Below the pieces are notes generated by a model. The model was not told the DNA's origin. It was given only the letters and a program-made list of their open reading frames with translations, and did no database searches. Below are positions 38,354 through 48,267 of a stretch of DNA of 59,336 nt, piece by piece. Origin of the DNA: Alphaproteobacteria bacterium (lineage in GTDB: Bacteria > Pseudomonadota > Alphaproteobacteria > UBA9219); assembly GCA_013289265.1 (NCBI GenBank), contig JABDAH010000008.1, positions 1-59,336 on the forward strand. Reading direction: 5' to 3'. The stretch's first letter is position 1. Each line of letters starts with the position of its first letter. Both the position numbers and the translations under genes were made by a program.

Positions 38354-40612
38354 ATGGCACGCACCTCGACCAAAACCCGCACTCCCGAAGAACCACCGGC
38401 TGAGATTGTTGACAAGAAACTGTCCGAGGCTCTGTCGGAACGGTATTTGTCCTATGCGCTGTCCACGATTATGTCGCGTTCGCTGCCGGATGCGCGCGAC
38501 GGGTTGAAGCCTGTGCATCGCCGTTTGATGTATGCGATGCGCGAATTAAAGCTGGAGCCGCATCTGCCGCCCAAGAAATCCGCCCGCGTCGTCGGTGACG
38601 TTATCGGTAAATTCCATCCTCACGGCGATAGCTCGGTTTACGAAGCGCTCGTGCGTTTGGCACAGGATTTCTCCCAGCGCTATCCATTGATCGAAGGGCA
38701 GGGAAATTTCGGCAATATCGACGGCGATAATGCCGCCGCGATGCGTTATACCGAAGCCCGCCTGACGGAAGTCGCATGGCTATTGCTGGAAGGTATTGAT
38801 GAAGACGCCGTTGATTTCCGCGCCACCTATGACGGCAGCGGGTCTGAACCTGTTGTATTGCCAGCGGCGTTCCCGAATTTGCTGGCCAACGGTTCCAACG
38901 GTATTGCGGTCGGTATGGCAACCAGCATCCCGCCGCATAATGTGGCGGAACTGTGCGATGCGTTGCGGCACCTCATTCAATATCCTAATGCTGGGATCGA
39001 AAAACTGGTCAGTCTCGTGCCGGGCCCTGATTTCCCGACTGGCGGCGTTCTGGTTGAAGGCCGCGAACAAATTATCGAAGCCTACAAAACCGGCAGGGGC
39101 GCGTTCCGCCTGCGCGCCAAGTGGGAAAAAGAAGAATTAAAGCAGGGCACATGGCAAATCATCGTCACCGAAATGCCGTATCAGGTACAGAAGTCGCGTC
39201 TGATCGAGAAAATTGCCGAGCTGCTGCAAAACCGCAAATTGCCTTTGCTGGGCGATGTGAACGACGAATCCGCTGACGATGTTCGTCTTGTCCTGACACC
39301 GAAATCTCGGACAATCGACCCCGCTATTCTGATGGAATCGCTGTTCCGCCAGACTGATCTGGAAACGCGCATTCCGCTGAACCTCAATCTGCTGGATAAA
39401 GATTGCATCCCACAGGTAATGGATTTGCGCGGCGCGCTTCGCGCCTACCTTGATCACCGGCAGGACGTATTGGTTCGCCGTTCGACGTATCAACTGGCGC
39501 AGATCGAACATCGGTTGGAAATTCTGGCCGGTTACCTGATCGCTTACCTTGATCTGGATAAGGTCATCAAGATCATCCGTACCGAGGATGAACCGAAGCC
39601 CGTTTTGATGAAGGTCTTCAAGCTGACCGATATTCAGGCGGAAGCGATTTTGAATATGCGCTTGCGGTCTTTGCGCAAGCTGGAAGAAATGCAGATCAAG
39701 GGCGAGCAGAAAGAACTCAGCGGCAAGCAGGCGGAACTGAAGAAACTGCTGAAGTCCGAGGAAGCGCGCTGGACCCATATTGACGCCGAAATCGCCGAGC
39801 TTAAAAAACGTTTTGGCAAAAACACCAAGTTAGGCGCGCGCCGCACCGAAATCGGCGATGTACCGGCCTTGCTGGATGTGCCGGTAGAAGCGACGATTGA
39901 GCGCGAAAATATCACCGTCGTATGCTCTGCCAAGGGGTGGGTAAGGGCGATGCGCGGCCATATCGAAACGGATGCGGCAGCGCGCGCAGGCGTGAAATAT
40001 AAAGAAGGTGACGAAGAACGCTTTGTTCTCAACGCCGAAACTACCGATAAAATCCTGCTCTTTGCCAGCAACGGGCGTTTCTACACATTGGGCGGCGACA
40101 AGCTGCCGGGCGCGCGCGGCTTTGGCGAGCCGGTGCGTATTATGCTGGACCTTCCTGCGGAAGCAGAAATTCTGGGCCTCACCAAATATCAGCCGGAGCA
40201 AAAATTCGTCGTGGCTTCCAATGACGGGCGTGGCTTCATTGTGAAGGCGGAGGATGTTCTGGCGCAGACCAAGAACGGCAAGCAAATCCTCAATCTGGAT
40301 GAAAAAGGCAAGGCTGCCGCCTTCGCGCCGGTTACAGGTGACCATATCGCCGTCGTTGGCACCAATCGCAAGCTGCTGATCTTCAAGCTGGAAGAGATTC
40401 CCGAAATGGCGCGCGGTCGCGGCGTGATCCTCCAGAAATACAGCGGCGGCGAATTGTCGGATATCAAAACCTTCACCCGCAAGGAAGGCCTGTCATGGAA
40501 GTCTGGCGACCGTGAACGCGTCGAGACCGACTTGCGGGGCTGGGCGGGTAACCGTGCGCAAGCCGGCAAACTGCCCCCCACCGGCTTCCCCCGGAGCAAT
40601 AGGTTCAGTTAA
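38354..40612 (+). CDS. parC: DNA topoisomerase IV subunit A
   Basis: Decatenates daughter chromosomes. A 752-residue protein with the family N-terminus [28 protein letters not shown], the quinolone region [14 protein letters not shown] (residues 88-101) and catalytic Tyr132 in [11 protein letters not shown]. The length and the C-terminal tail [10 protein letters not shown] are those of alphaproteobacterial ParC rather than GyrA. A start at ATG 38354 follows the palindromic element. The last 120 bases overlap an antisense ORF. Confidence 0.93.
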   Translation: MARTSTKTRTPEEPPAEIVDKKLSEALSERYLSYALSTIMSRSLPDARDGLKPVHRRLMYAMRELKLEPHLPPKKSARVVGDVIGKFHPHGDSSVYEALVRLAQDFSQRYPLIEGQGNFGNIDGDNAAAMRYTEARLTEVAWLLLEGIDEDAVDFRATYDGSGSEPVVLPAAFPNLLANGSNGIAVGMATSIPPHNVAELCDALRHLIQYPNAGIEKLVSLVPGPDFPTGGVLVEGREQIIEAYKTGRGAFRLRAKWEKEELKQGTWQIIVTEMPYQVQKSRLIEKIAELLQNRKLPLLGDVNDESADDVRLVLTPKSRTIDPAILMESLFRQTDLETRIPLNLNLLDKDCIPQVMDLRGALRAYLDHRQDVLVRRSTYQLAQIEHRLEILAGYLIAYLDLDKVIKIIRTEDEPKPVLMKVFKLTDIQAEAILNMRLRSLRKLEEMQIKGEQKELSGKQAELKKLLKSEEARWTHIDAEIAELKKRFGKNTKLGARRTEIGDVPALLDVPVEATIERENITVVCSAKGWVRAMRGHIETDAAARAGVKYKEGDEERFVLNAETTDKILLFASNGRFYTLGGDKLPGARGFGEPVRIMLDLPAEAEILGLTKYQPEQKFVVASNDGRGFIVKAEDVLAQTKNGKQILNLDEKGKAAAFAPVTGDHIAVVGTNRKLLIFKLEEIPEMARGRGVILQKYSGGELSDIKTFTRKEGLSWKSGDRERVETDLRGWAGNRAQAGKLPPTGFPRSNRFS

Positions 40613-41221
40613 AGCTAAGGTGGGATTTGATGCTGATGCATTGTCGCCAAATATTGCGGCAGCCAATCCAACGAGCACCCTTTCCGTTCTTTCTTGAGTA
40701 GAATCGGAGGCGATTTCGCCCGCCTCGGTCGGTTTTAAAATTGCAGAAATCCATAGGGAGAAAATCGGATGCAATTCTTTGTTAGCGCATCTGCGAAAAG
40801 CGGACTCGGCAACAAGTGGTTTTGGGTGTTTTCTTGAACCCTTATCGTGAAGCAATTCCAGAACTGGAATTTGGAGAAATGCAAGTACATCAGCCCGCTT
40901 TGGACTTAACCATAGTACAGGGGCAATAACGACCATGGCCGCATAAGCTTCAACAATTATGCTAAAGTTTGAGAGGCGTTCCTCAAAAGTTAAAACGTTT
41001 TTGCTGGAGCTTTCCCTTTTTGGTCGCTCCCCAATTTCTTTAATTCTCTGGGGGTTATGATGACCTGAAGCTTGGTAGAAATTTTGATAGAAAAACTGAA
41101 ATTTTTGAGCCAGCGCCAGTGGATCGGAACAACAAGCTACCGATTTGTTGCCATATTTCTGGCCTTTCAGAATTGCTTTACCTGCATAGGCCAAAAGAAA
41201 CTCTTCCGAAATACTATCCAC
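40493..41221 (-). CDS. Hypothetical protein overlapping the parC 3' end (242 aa)
   Basis: Not recognised. A GTG start at 41221 with AAAGG about nine bases upstream. The first two thirds read like a real helical protein with a hydrophobic stretch ([19 protein letters not shown]). The last 40 residues ([19 protein letters not shown]) are only the antisense of the conserved parC tail. It therefore probably lost its own stop when it came to lie against parC, or its true end is elsewhere. Confidence 0.5.
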   Translation of the reverse strand: MDSISEEFLLAYAGKAILKGQKYGNKSVACCSDPLALAQKFQFFYQNFYQASGHHNPQRIKEIGERPKRESSSKNVLTFEERLSNFSIIVEAYAAMVVIAPVLWLSPKRADVLAFLQIPVLELLHDKGSRKHPKPLVAESAFRRCANKELHPIFSLWISAILKPTEAGEIASDSTQERTERVLVGLAAAIFGDNASASNPTLALTEPIAPGEAGGGQFAGLRTVTRPAPQVGLDAFTVARLP

Positions 41222-41330
41222 GATACATGCCTTTATGAGGAATGTTGTTACACTCTATTATCGCCGCGACATTATGCTGCGTCGTAAAAAAGGCAAGCGG
41301 AATATAGATGATTCGCAAGCGATAAAGAGC

Positions 41331-42200
41331 TTATTGGAGAGCGAGGGTATAGCTCGCAGGGCGGCTCAATACCGTTGGTGACTTCCAGTCATTCAGATCA
41401 CGAACGGTCATTTTAAAAACGTTTTTGCCGACTTGCTGAAAGTGAGCCTGGTCAAACTGTGCTGCTACAGTCAAAAATTTATGCGCTTCCTGTGCGCCGC
41501 GTTCATTGCCAATCTGACGTGCTGCACTTTGGAAGGCAGCGGCTGTCAAATGCGCGCTGCCTGTCGAAAGCGCCCGATCTACTATGTGTTGCACTTTTTC
41601 AGAAGAGTGTGCGTAGGTTTCCGAAGCTTGGAATTTTGTTAATTCAGCTTTTGCCTGCTGATTGATATCGACACTTGCCGTTGATAACTGGGTAGCTGAG
41701 ACTGCGACATTCTGATGTGCAGGCGCAGGTACCGTTGTTGGCGCAGCAGTTGGGTGTCCAAGCATCAATGATGCGGCTATAATAAATCCGGCAGTAACTG
41801 TACCGCCTGCGGCAGAACCTAAAGCAGGCAGTAAATTCTTGGTTGAAGGAGAAGTAGGAACACCTTGTGTTTTAAGTTTATGAACTCCTAATGCCCATAA
41901 TATGTCTTCACGGAGTTCTCTAGCATCTTGTATTGTAATATCTATAGCGCGATGAAAATTAGTAAAAACACCTGTGTCATATTTCGAAAAGAGGGATTCA
42001 GATGGCAATGTAGGGGGTTGTTGAGGAATAAAACGTCGAGCCCGGTCTATAAAAGCGTTAGGAGTGCGGGTGCGAAGTTTACCTCCAACCGGCATATCAG
42101 TTTCAAACAGAGTTTTAACAAATAACAAAATATCGGAAAGGGGATTGCTGCCCTTACCGCTTCTTGATCGGCTAATAATTGTTGTCGCACCAGACGGCAT
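41331..42200 (-). CDS. Hypothetical membrane protein (289 aa)
   Basis: Not recognised. A polar N-terminal region of about 125 residues, one membrane span at residues 127-148 (GGTVTAGFIIAASLML), a Pro/Ala/Thr linker and a helical C-terminal domain (KVQHIVDRALSTGSAHLTA, EAHKFLTVAAQFDQAHF). The internal span implies a bitopic inner-membrane protein, orientation unknown. An AAGG ribosome binding site precedes the ATG. Its A/T-leaning codon use matches other orphans here. Confidence 0.65.
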   Translation of the reverse strand: MPSGATTIISRSRSGKGSNPLSDILLFVKTLFETDMPVGGKLRTRTPNAFIDRARRFIPQQPPTLPSESLFSKYDTGVFTNFHRAIDITIQDARELREDILWALGVHKLKTQGVPTSPSTKNLLPALGSAAGGTVTAGFIIAASLMLGHPTAAPTTVPAPAHQNVAVSATQLSTASVDINQQAKAELTKFQASETYAHSSEKVQHIVDRALSTGSAHLTAAAFQSAARQIGNERGAQEAHKFLTVAAQFDQAHFQQVGKNVFKMTVRDLNDWKSPTVLSRPASYTLALQ

Positions 42201-42307
42201 TTTTAACCTTAAATTCTAATGATTATGAATATTAATTCGTGGGCGCTTTATACAATATTTCAGCAACAAATCGAAGCAAAACATTACTTTCATTAGTAAA
42301 CACTTGA

Positions 42308-43480
42308 TTAAATAAGATTTTGCGCCTGTTCTTTCTCCTTAATAATGGCGTCGATGGAGGCGCGTTCGGCGGCAGAGAGTCGGATGCTGGCGGATTTCAG
42401 CTGACCGCAGGCGGCCATGATATCGCGCCCGCGCGGGGTGCGGATGGGGCTGGCATAGCCTTCGGCATTCAGGATATCGCCGAATTTTTCGATCGTGCCC
42501 CAGTCGGAACATTCGAAAGGCGAACCCGGCCAGGCATTGAAGGGGATAAGGTTGATCTTGGCAGGAATGCCACGCAGCAGGCGCACCAGATGCTTGGCAT
42601 CGACGGGGCTGTCATTGATGCCTTTCAGCATGACATATTCAAAAGTGATGCGGCGCGAATTGCTAACGCCGGGATAATCGCGGCAGGCCTGCAGCAATTC
42701 CTTGATCGGGTATTTACGGTTGATCGGCACGATCTGGTCGCGCAGCTCATCCGTCACGGCATGCAGGCTGATCGCGAGGCCGACATCCAGTTCCTCGCCG
42801 CAGCGTTTGATCATCGGTACAACGCCGGAAGTAGAGAGCGTAATCTTGCGTTTGCTGATGGCAATGCCCTCGCCGTGCATGACGATGCGCAGGGCCTTGG
42901 CGACATTCTCAAAGTTATACAGCGGCTCGCCCATGCCCATCATGACAATGTTGGACAGGAGCCGGTCTTCCTTGCCAGAAGGCCATTCTTTCAAGGCGTC
43001 GCGTGCCAGCATAATCTGCATCACGATTTCAGATGCTTCCAGATTACGCACAAGGCGTTGCGTGCCGGTATGGCAGAAACGGCAGGTCAGCGTGCATCCG
43101 ACCTGGCTTGAAACGCATAGGGCGCCGCGGTCGCTTTCCGGGATATGGACGCATTCCACTTCCTGACCGTCCAGCATTTTAACCAGCCATTTGCGGGTAC
43201 CATCCTCGGATTTCTGGTCCTGTGCAATGACGGGGCGTGCCAGCGTGAAATTCTCCGCCAGCTTGTCACGCACGGGTTTAGCGAGCGTCAGCATCTGGGC
43301 GAAGTCAGTTACGCCGTGATGGTAAATCCACGACCAGACCTGCTTGGTGCGGAATTTTTCCAGCCCGAGCGCGGCCAAAGCCTCCGCCAGTTCCTCGTAA
43401 CTGAGGCCGATCAGATTGCTTTTACCCTCGCTGTCCTGCAGCGGCGGTGCGAAATTTTGTGCGTGATTGGTAATGCCCAT
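42308..43480 (-). CDS. rlmN: 23S rRNA/tRNA adenine-C2 methyltransferase RlmN
   Basis: A radical-SAM enzyme methylating A2503 of 23S rRNA and A37 of some tRNAs. The 390-residue protein has the iron-sulfur motif [44 protein letters not shown] and a C-terminal [20 protein letters not shown] segment with the methylated-cysteine region. It is 45 bases downstream of the ialB-like stop on the same strand. Confidence 0.95.
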   Translation of the reverse strand: MGITNHAQNFAPPLQDSEGKSNLIGLSYEELAEALAALGLEKFRTKQVWSWIYHHGVTDFAQMLTLAKPVRDKLAENFTLARPVIAQDQKSEDGTRKWLVKMLDGQEVECVHIPESDRGALCVSSQVGCTLTCRFCHTGTQRLVRNLEASEIVMQIMLARDALKEWPSGKEDRLLSNIVMMGMGEPLYNFENVAKALRIVMHGEGIAISKRKITLSTSGVVPMIKRCGEELDVGLAISLHAVTDELRDQIVPINRKYPIKELLQACRDYPGVSNSRRITFEYVMLKGINDSPVDAKHLVRLLRGIPAKINLIPFNAWPGSPFECSDWGTIEKFGDILNAEGYASPIRTPRGRDIMAACGQLKSASIRLSAAERASIDAIIKEKEQAQNLI

Positions 43481-43525
43481 GGGCGCTTAAATGCCCGGAA
43501 ACAGGGGCTGCTGTCAAAACTTGCT

Positions 43526-44104
43526 TTACTTATGGGGTTTTTTTCTCTGCGTTGCTGGCTTTTTCAGCGTTTCGGCCTCGTAACCGCAAGCCTTATTAAT
43601 GGCTTGGTACGCAAGGGCTGCGCCGTTCAGGTCCAGCGTATCAGTCATTTTACGGGCGCTTTTCTGTGCCGGTATACCGGTTACTTTCATAAAACTGCCA
43701 TTGCGAATGGCGGCTGTCAGCGCATGGTCGGTCTTGGCATCGCGCGACCAGGCCGTATCTTTGTTCGGGAACAGGCTGAAGGAATTTTTGCCGATAGTCA
43801 CGGCGACATCGGTCGCGGGTTTAAAATTATATCCGGCGATGTAGCTGACGACATCTTTTGTGTTTTCTGCCGGGCGGTGCGTAATCATCAAATAAGTCGG
43901 GCCGCGTTTGAATATGGATTTTTTAGAAGCGGGGAATTTTGCCGTCTTGACCATATAGCAAACTGGCAGATCACCTTCCTTATAGGCATAGCTTTGCCAG
44001 TTACCGAAAGTACCGAGCAATTTCTGCGCATCCTTGGCTTGTGTCGAAACGGAAATCAGCGACAGGAAGACCAGGCAGAGGAAGGTGAGAAGTTTCCCGC
44101 GCAT
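43526..44104 (-). CDS. Invasion-associated locus B (IalB) family protein
   Basis: A 192-residue exported protein. The signal peptide is residues 1-22 (LLTFLCLVFLSLISVSTQA). The mature protein has the IalB pattern: a FGNWQSYAYKEGDLPVCYM start, then repeats of short beta strands and a Cys in the C-terminal half (NKACGYEAE). IalB homologues in Bartonella aid erythrocyte entry; most relatives are of unknown role. I use the ATG at 44104, downstream of the PBP stop. Cotranscription with the PBP gene is likely. Confidence 0.75.
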   Translation of the reverse strand: MRGKLLTFLCLVFLSLISVSTQAKDAQKLLGTFGNWQSYAYKEGDLPVCYMVKTAKFPASKKSIFKRGPTYLMITHRPAENTKDVVSYIAGYNFKPATDVAVTIGKNSFSLFPNKDTAWSRDAKTDHALTAAIRNGSFMKVTGIPAQKSARKMTDTLDLNGAALAYQAINKACGYEAETLKKPATQRKKPHK

Positions 44105-44111
44105 GCTTATC

Positions 44112-47100
44112 TCACGGTTGTGGCGGCGTTGCGTTGCCGTTGGATGCCGTCGCCGGTGTGCCATTAATCAGCGGCTGCAAAATAGGGGATAGGGATTTCA
44201 GCATCTGCGCCGATAAAGCGCTGGTGAATTTGTAATCAGCAGCATCTTCGCCGGCGACATGGGCGGTGATCGTGCCGAAGAAATGATCGCCAAGGAAGAA
44301 TGCAAAAGTGCCTGTGCGGTTAACAACGCGGGAAGAAAGCAAGCGCCCGCCTGAACCAAATTCGTCATAACGCTGGTCCCCGGTGCCTGTTTTACCGCCG
44401 ACAAGAAGGGGTTGCCCAGCAGTATCTTTGTAAACGCCGCGTACGCGTTTGGCGGTGCCGTTATCTACGACTTCCGTCATGATACCCCTCATCGCGCGGG
44501 TGATAGCGGGATCGAGCAATTGCTGGTCTTGCGATTTGTTATGCAGCAGCAAAGTTTGATAAGGTGTGTTCTCGCCAAATTGCAGGCTGTCAAAACGCAG
44601 TGTTGGCAGCTTGGTTCCGTCATTGAGGATAATGCCGACAAGTTCCGCCAGGGCGCCGGGGCGGTCTGCCGAGCTACCGATGGCTGTTGCAAGGCTCGGC
44701 ACCAGCCGGTCAAAAGGATAGCCGAGCCGCGCCCAGCGTTTATGGATTTTGGCGAATGCGTCTTCTTCGAGAATAATACGGATGCGTGTATCCTGCGCAT
44801 GTTTCAAATGCGGATGGAATAGCCAGGCATAGCTTTCGATGCGCAGTGGTTTGCTGACTTCCAGAATGGCGCGACGCGACGCATGCGGATTGGTTTGCAG
44901 ATAGCTGACCAGCCATAATTCCAGCGGATTGACACCGGCGATATAGCCGCGGTCGGACAGGTTGTAACGTTCCACCGGATAATCGTGATAAAGCTGGCGC
45001 AGTCGTGCGTCACCGATATCCTGAGTCATATGCTTGGCCATATAGGCCGCATATTCAGTATAATTTGCCTGCGGCCGAATGGAGCGGAATAGAATAGTGC
45101 GGGCGGTCGCACCTTTATGGCCATGCATGGTGATGTGGTCCAGCGCAGCATCACGCTGCAGGTCGATATAATCGGTAATATAGCGATTGAGAAAGACACT
45201 GCCTTCCTGATCGGCAAAACGTTCCAGATAGCCTTGCCGCGCTGGTTCATCCGGATCATCCAGCAAATCTTCTTTGGTATATTCGCCTTCGGCAATTGTG
45301 TAATTGACGATATCGCGCATCAGCCGAATAAAAGCGAGGTTGACTGAATTACGAAACGCCTCGTGCAGATCCATGATCTCGCCGTCTTCCGATTTTTCAA
45401 AATTGGCGAATGTATGCGCACCGCTACCGGTAAAGAACGTCTCGTAAGGGCTGGCGGAATATTTGCGTTCTAGGGCCGCATCCAGCATTGCATCCAGCTT
45501 GGCATCCGTATGATTAGCTAGCCATGTTGTTGACCATTCGGTCAGAATATCCGGCGCGTCATCGGCGAGGTCGAGAAGGTCCTCATGCGAAAGGCCCGCA
45601 TAGCGTTTATGTAGTTCGGTAATTATTTCGAGATAAGTCACCAATGTGCGCAGTTTGGCAGTTGATCCCAGATCCAGCTTCATGCCTTCGTTCATGTCGA
45701 ACGGTTCATCGACATTGTCGGCCTGAATACGCATTTTGTTGCCGTCAGGCGTGCGTTCGAACAAGACGACGCTCCATTTAATCTTGGCCGGATCGTTCTC
45801 GGGGTCAAGCAGGCGAAAGCCGTAAAGCCCGATTGATTTCAGAAATTCCGGATCGCTCATTTTCTTTAAGAAGTCGACAGTCTTCTGCTGTGCGTTCTGA
45901 TCGAGCGTGGTTTGCGCCGACAGATCAAGTCGGTCCACTTCATAAAGCTTCTTGAGGCCCAGCATGCTCAGCAAATGGCTGCGGAAAGCGTTGACGGCTT
46001 TTTGTTCGATGAAAGGTGGTTGTACCGTCTGCGGCGGCTCATTCAGGAATTTGAAGGTCGCAGCCTTTGCCGCCACATGCAGGGCAGGGGTGATAACGCC
46101 CGCATTTGCTAAACGGTCCAATGTCGCATCGGTTAGGTCGTCCAGCGCAGCATGATCTATCAGCAGATAATAGCTAGGGCGGCGCTGCGCCAGAATAAGG
46201 CCAAGCGCGGAGCGGTAAACTTTGGCTTTGGCGCGAAGTGAGTCAGGATCGGTATCCGGCAGGTTAAGGGCGATTGTTGCATCATACAGGTCGATGCCGA
46301 ACCATGCCCACAGCCCGTCGCCGATGCTGTTGACCTCACCGAAACCGGGGCGGGCGCTGAGCGGCGTGCTGTTCAGGTAATCCAAAACGATTTGTTTGCG
46401 CGCCTGCCTTGTATCGGCGCCGTCCAGATAAACGCGCAGGCTGGCCGAAGCAATCTGCCGCAATTTATCGATACCATTATTGGTTTGTCCGCCGGGCGAG
46501 AAGCGGAATTTTTCGATTTGGGTCGCCAGTGTGCTGCCGCCACCAGCGTTAAAGCCAGGAACAAATTTATGCACGATCTGGCCGAAGGCGGCATAGAAAA
46601 ACCGGTCCCATTCAATGACCGGGTTGCGCGTAACCGGTCCGTCTTTCAGTAACTGGCGGTTCTCAACATAAAGCAATGTGTTCACCAGCAGAGGCGGGAT
46701 GCTCTGAAAATCGGTAAAAACATGATTGGGATAGCTAGCGTTATACAGGCGGTTGCCGTCACGGTCATAAAGTGAAAGCCCGGCTACGGTTTTAGCGTGA
46801 TATATCGGATAGATACCGCGAGACTCAAAGAAGCGATAAGTTTTCGAGACGCGCATTTGCGACGCGACATTATAACCGTCTGCCTGCAGTGATTTCAGGA
46901 AGAACGGCATATAGCTGTAACCAAGGCGCTGGTTATAAGGCCCCTTGGCAGGATAGCGCAGTTCGGGGTTAGGGCCAGGCTGAGGCGCGAAACTTATCTT
47001 GCCGGCATAGGCCGTGAGCCATTCGGACTGTATTTTGGAAGTGCGCATTTCGTCGCGGGCCATAGAGCCCAGCACGATCATGATACCAAGTGCGATAGCA

Positions 47101-47246
47101 ATCGGGATCAGCCACAAAGCCCGTGGGATACGCATGCGGTAGGGGAGTTCCGGCTCGTGCCCGTCATCAGGATCGGCAAGCCATGAGTGAGTCACATCAT
47201 GACTCGCTTGTTTCATTTGGTGCTTCAGGTGCGGGCGCTTCGGCAT
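44112..47246 (-). CDS. Bifunctional penicillin-binding protein (GT51 plus transpeptidase)
   Basis: A class A PBP of 1044 residues, long for the class. A membrane anchor at residues 42-62 leads to the GT51 glycosyltransferase (YVENRQLL, then GGSTLATQIEKFRF near residue 234). The transpeptidase has the active-site SxxK in GSTAKLRT (near 526) and KTGTGDQRYDEFG (near 949). It polymerises and crosslinks peptidoglycan. The start overlaps the upstream aminomutase gene by 50 bases; an internal ATG at 47216 would reduce this to 20. It lies in a hisS-aminomutase-PBP-ialB run. Confidence 0.9.
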   Translation of the reverse strand: MPKRPHLKHQMKQASHDVTHSWLADPDDGHEPELPYRMRIPRALWLIPIAIALGIMIVLGSMARDEMRTSKIQSEWLTAYAGKISFAPQPGPNPELRYPAKGPYNQRLGYSYMPFFLKSLQADGYNVASQMRVSKTYRFFESRGIYPIYHAKTVAGLSLYDRDGNRLYNASYPNHVFTDFQSIPPLLVNTLLYVENRQLLKDGPVTRNPVIEWDRFFYAAFGQIVHKFVPGFNAGGGSTLATQIEKFRFSPGGQTNNGIDKLRQIASASLRVYLDGADTRQARKQIVLDYLNSTPLSARPGFGEVNSIGDGLWAWFGIDLYDATIALNLPDTDPDSLRAKAKVYRSALGLILAQRRPSYYLLIDHAALDDLTDATLDRLANAGVITPALHVAAKAATFKFLNEPPQTVQPPFIEQKAVNAFRSHLLSMLGLKKLYEVDRLDLSAQTTLDQNAQQKTVDFLKKMSDPEFLKSIGLYGFRLLDPENDPAKIKWSVVLFERTPDGNKMRIQADNVDEPFDMNEGMKLDLGSTAKLRTLVTYLEIITELHKRYAGLSHEDLLDLADDAPDILTEWSTTWLANHTDAKLDAMLDAALERKYSASPYETFFTGSGAHTFANFEKSEDGEIMDLHEAFRNSVNLAFIRLMRDIVNYTIAEGEYTKEDLLDDPDEPARQGYLERFADQEGSVFLNRYITDYIDLQRDAALDHITMHGHKGATARTILFRSIRPQANYTEYAAYMAKHMTQDIGDARLRQLYHDYPVERYNLSDRGYIAGVNPLELWLVSYLQTNPHASRRAILEVSKPLRIESYAWLFHPHLKHAQDTRIRIILEEDAFAKIHKRWARLGYPFDRLVPSLATAIGSSADRPGALAELVGIILNDGTKLPTLRFDSLQFGENTPYQTLLLHNKSQDQQLLDPAITRAMRGIMTEVVDNGTAKRVRGVYKDTAGQPLLVGGKTGTGDQRYDEFGSGGRLLSSRVVNRTGTFAFFLGDHFFGTITAHVAGEDAADYKFTSALSAQMLKSLSPILQPLINGTPATASNGNATPPQP

Positions 47247-48267
47247 TATCGGTTACGGCGTCTCTGTAATTATGGTGGTTGCCTTGATAGTCTTCCACGG
47301 CCCAGCCTTCTGCCGTTTTTTCAGCATAGGCGGGCGCCAGCGAAACTTTGCCATGGCCGCCGGGAATATCCAGCAAATAAGTAGGCTGGCAAAGGCCGGA
47401 GAGAGAACGCAAGCCCCGCAGAAGGTTACGGCCTCTTTCAACCGTGGTACGGAAATGGGTCGTACCGCGGGCAAGGTCGCCGTGATGCAAATAATGCGGT
47501 TTGATTCGGTTTTCGACGAAGCATCGCATCAGCTCAGACAGCGTTTCCGGGTTGTCATTAACACCGCGCAGCAAAACACTTTGCGACAGCATTGGTAAAC
47601 CGGCATCGACCAGAAGGGCGCAGGCTTTACGGGCTTGTTCGGTCATTTCGCGTGGGTGGTTGCAATGTAGAAGAATGTAAACTGGGGCGCGGCCTTTCAA
47701 GGCGTCAATCAGAACCGAGGTGATGCGAACAGGATTGACGACAGGAATGCGCGTATGAATGCGGATGATCTTGATATGAGGAATGGCATTCAGGCGATTA
47801 ATGATATCCTTGATGCGGCGGTCAGACAGCACCAGCGGATCACCGCCTGTCAGAATAACTTCCCAGATTTCAGAATGCTGCGCGATATAATCCAGCGCTT
47901 TATCAAGTCCAGCATCGCTTAGGTTATTTTCCGGTACATTAATTTGTTCCCGCCGGAAACAAAAACGGCAATGCACGGCACAAACATTCAAAAGCTTCAA
48001 TAGAACGCGGTCAGTATGGCGGTGAACGATGCCCTCTACAGGGCTAAAGGTATAATCGCTGATCGGATCTTTGATTTCTTCGGGATGGATAAAAAGTTCA
48101 TCCGGCGTCGGGATAAATTGCGCGGCGATAGGGTCTTTGCCGTCATTCGGATCGATCAGTTTTTTCATCGCAGGCGTTATCTGCAGCGAAAATTGTGCTG
48201 CGACCTGCTGCAATTCCCTTGCCGCCTTTATGCCATCCAGCGCCTGTTGGTTGATCGGCTTATTCAT
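47197..48267 (-). CDS. Lysine 2,3-aminomutase / EpmB-like radical SAM enzyme
   Basis: A 356-residue radical SAM and PLP enzyme. The iron-sulfur motif is CAVHCRFCFRRE. PGGHGKVSLAP near the C-terminus corresponds to the PLP-lysine segment, and the TGGDPLVLSD and LLHCNHPREMT strands fit the KamA/EpmB family. EpmB converts alpha- to beta-lysine for modifying elongation factor P. epmA and efp are not in the window, so the role is inferred from family only. The start overlaps the hisS stop by 8 bases. Confidence 0.88.
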   Translation of the reverse strand: MNKPINQQALDGIKAARELQQVAAQFSLQITPAMKKLIDPNDGKDPIAAQFIPTPDELFIHPEEIKDPISDYTFSPVEGIVHRHTDRVLLKLLNVCAVHCRFCFRREQINVPENNLSDAGLDKALDYIAQHSEIWEVILTGGDPLVLSDRRIKDIINRLNAIPHIKIIRIHTRIPVVNPVRITSVLIDALKGRAPVYILLHCNHPREMTEQARKACALLVDAGLPMLSQSVLLRGVNDNPETLSELMRCFVENRIKPHYLHHGDLARGTTHFRTTVERGRNLLRGLRSLSGLCQPTYLLDIPGGHGKVSLAPAYAEKTAEGWAVEDYQGNHHNYRDAVTDNAEAPAPEAPNETSES

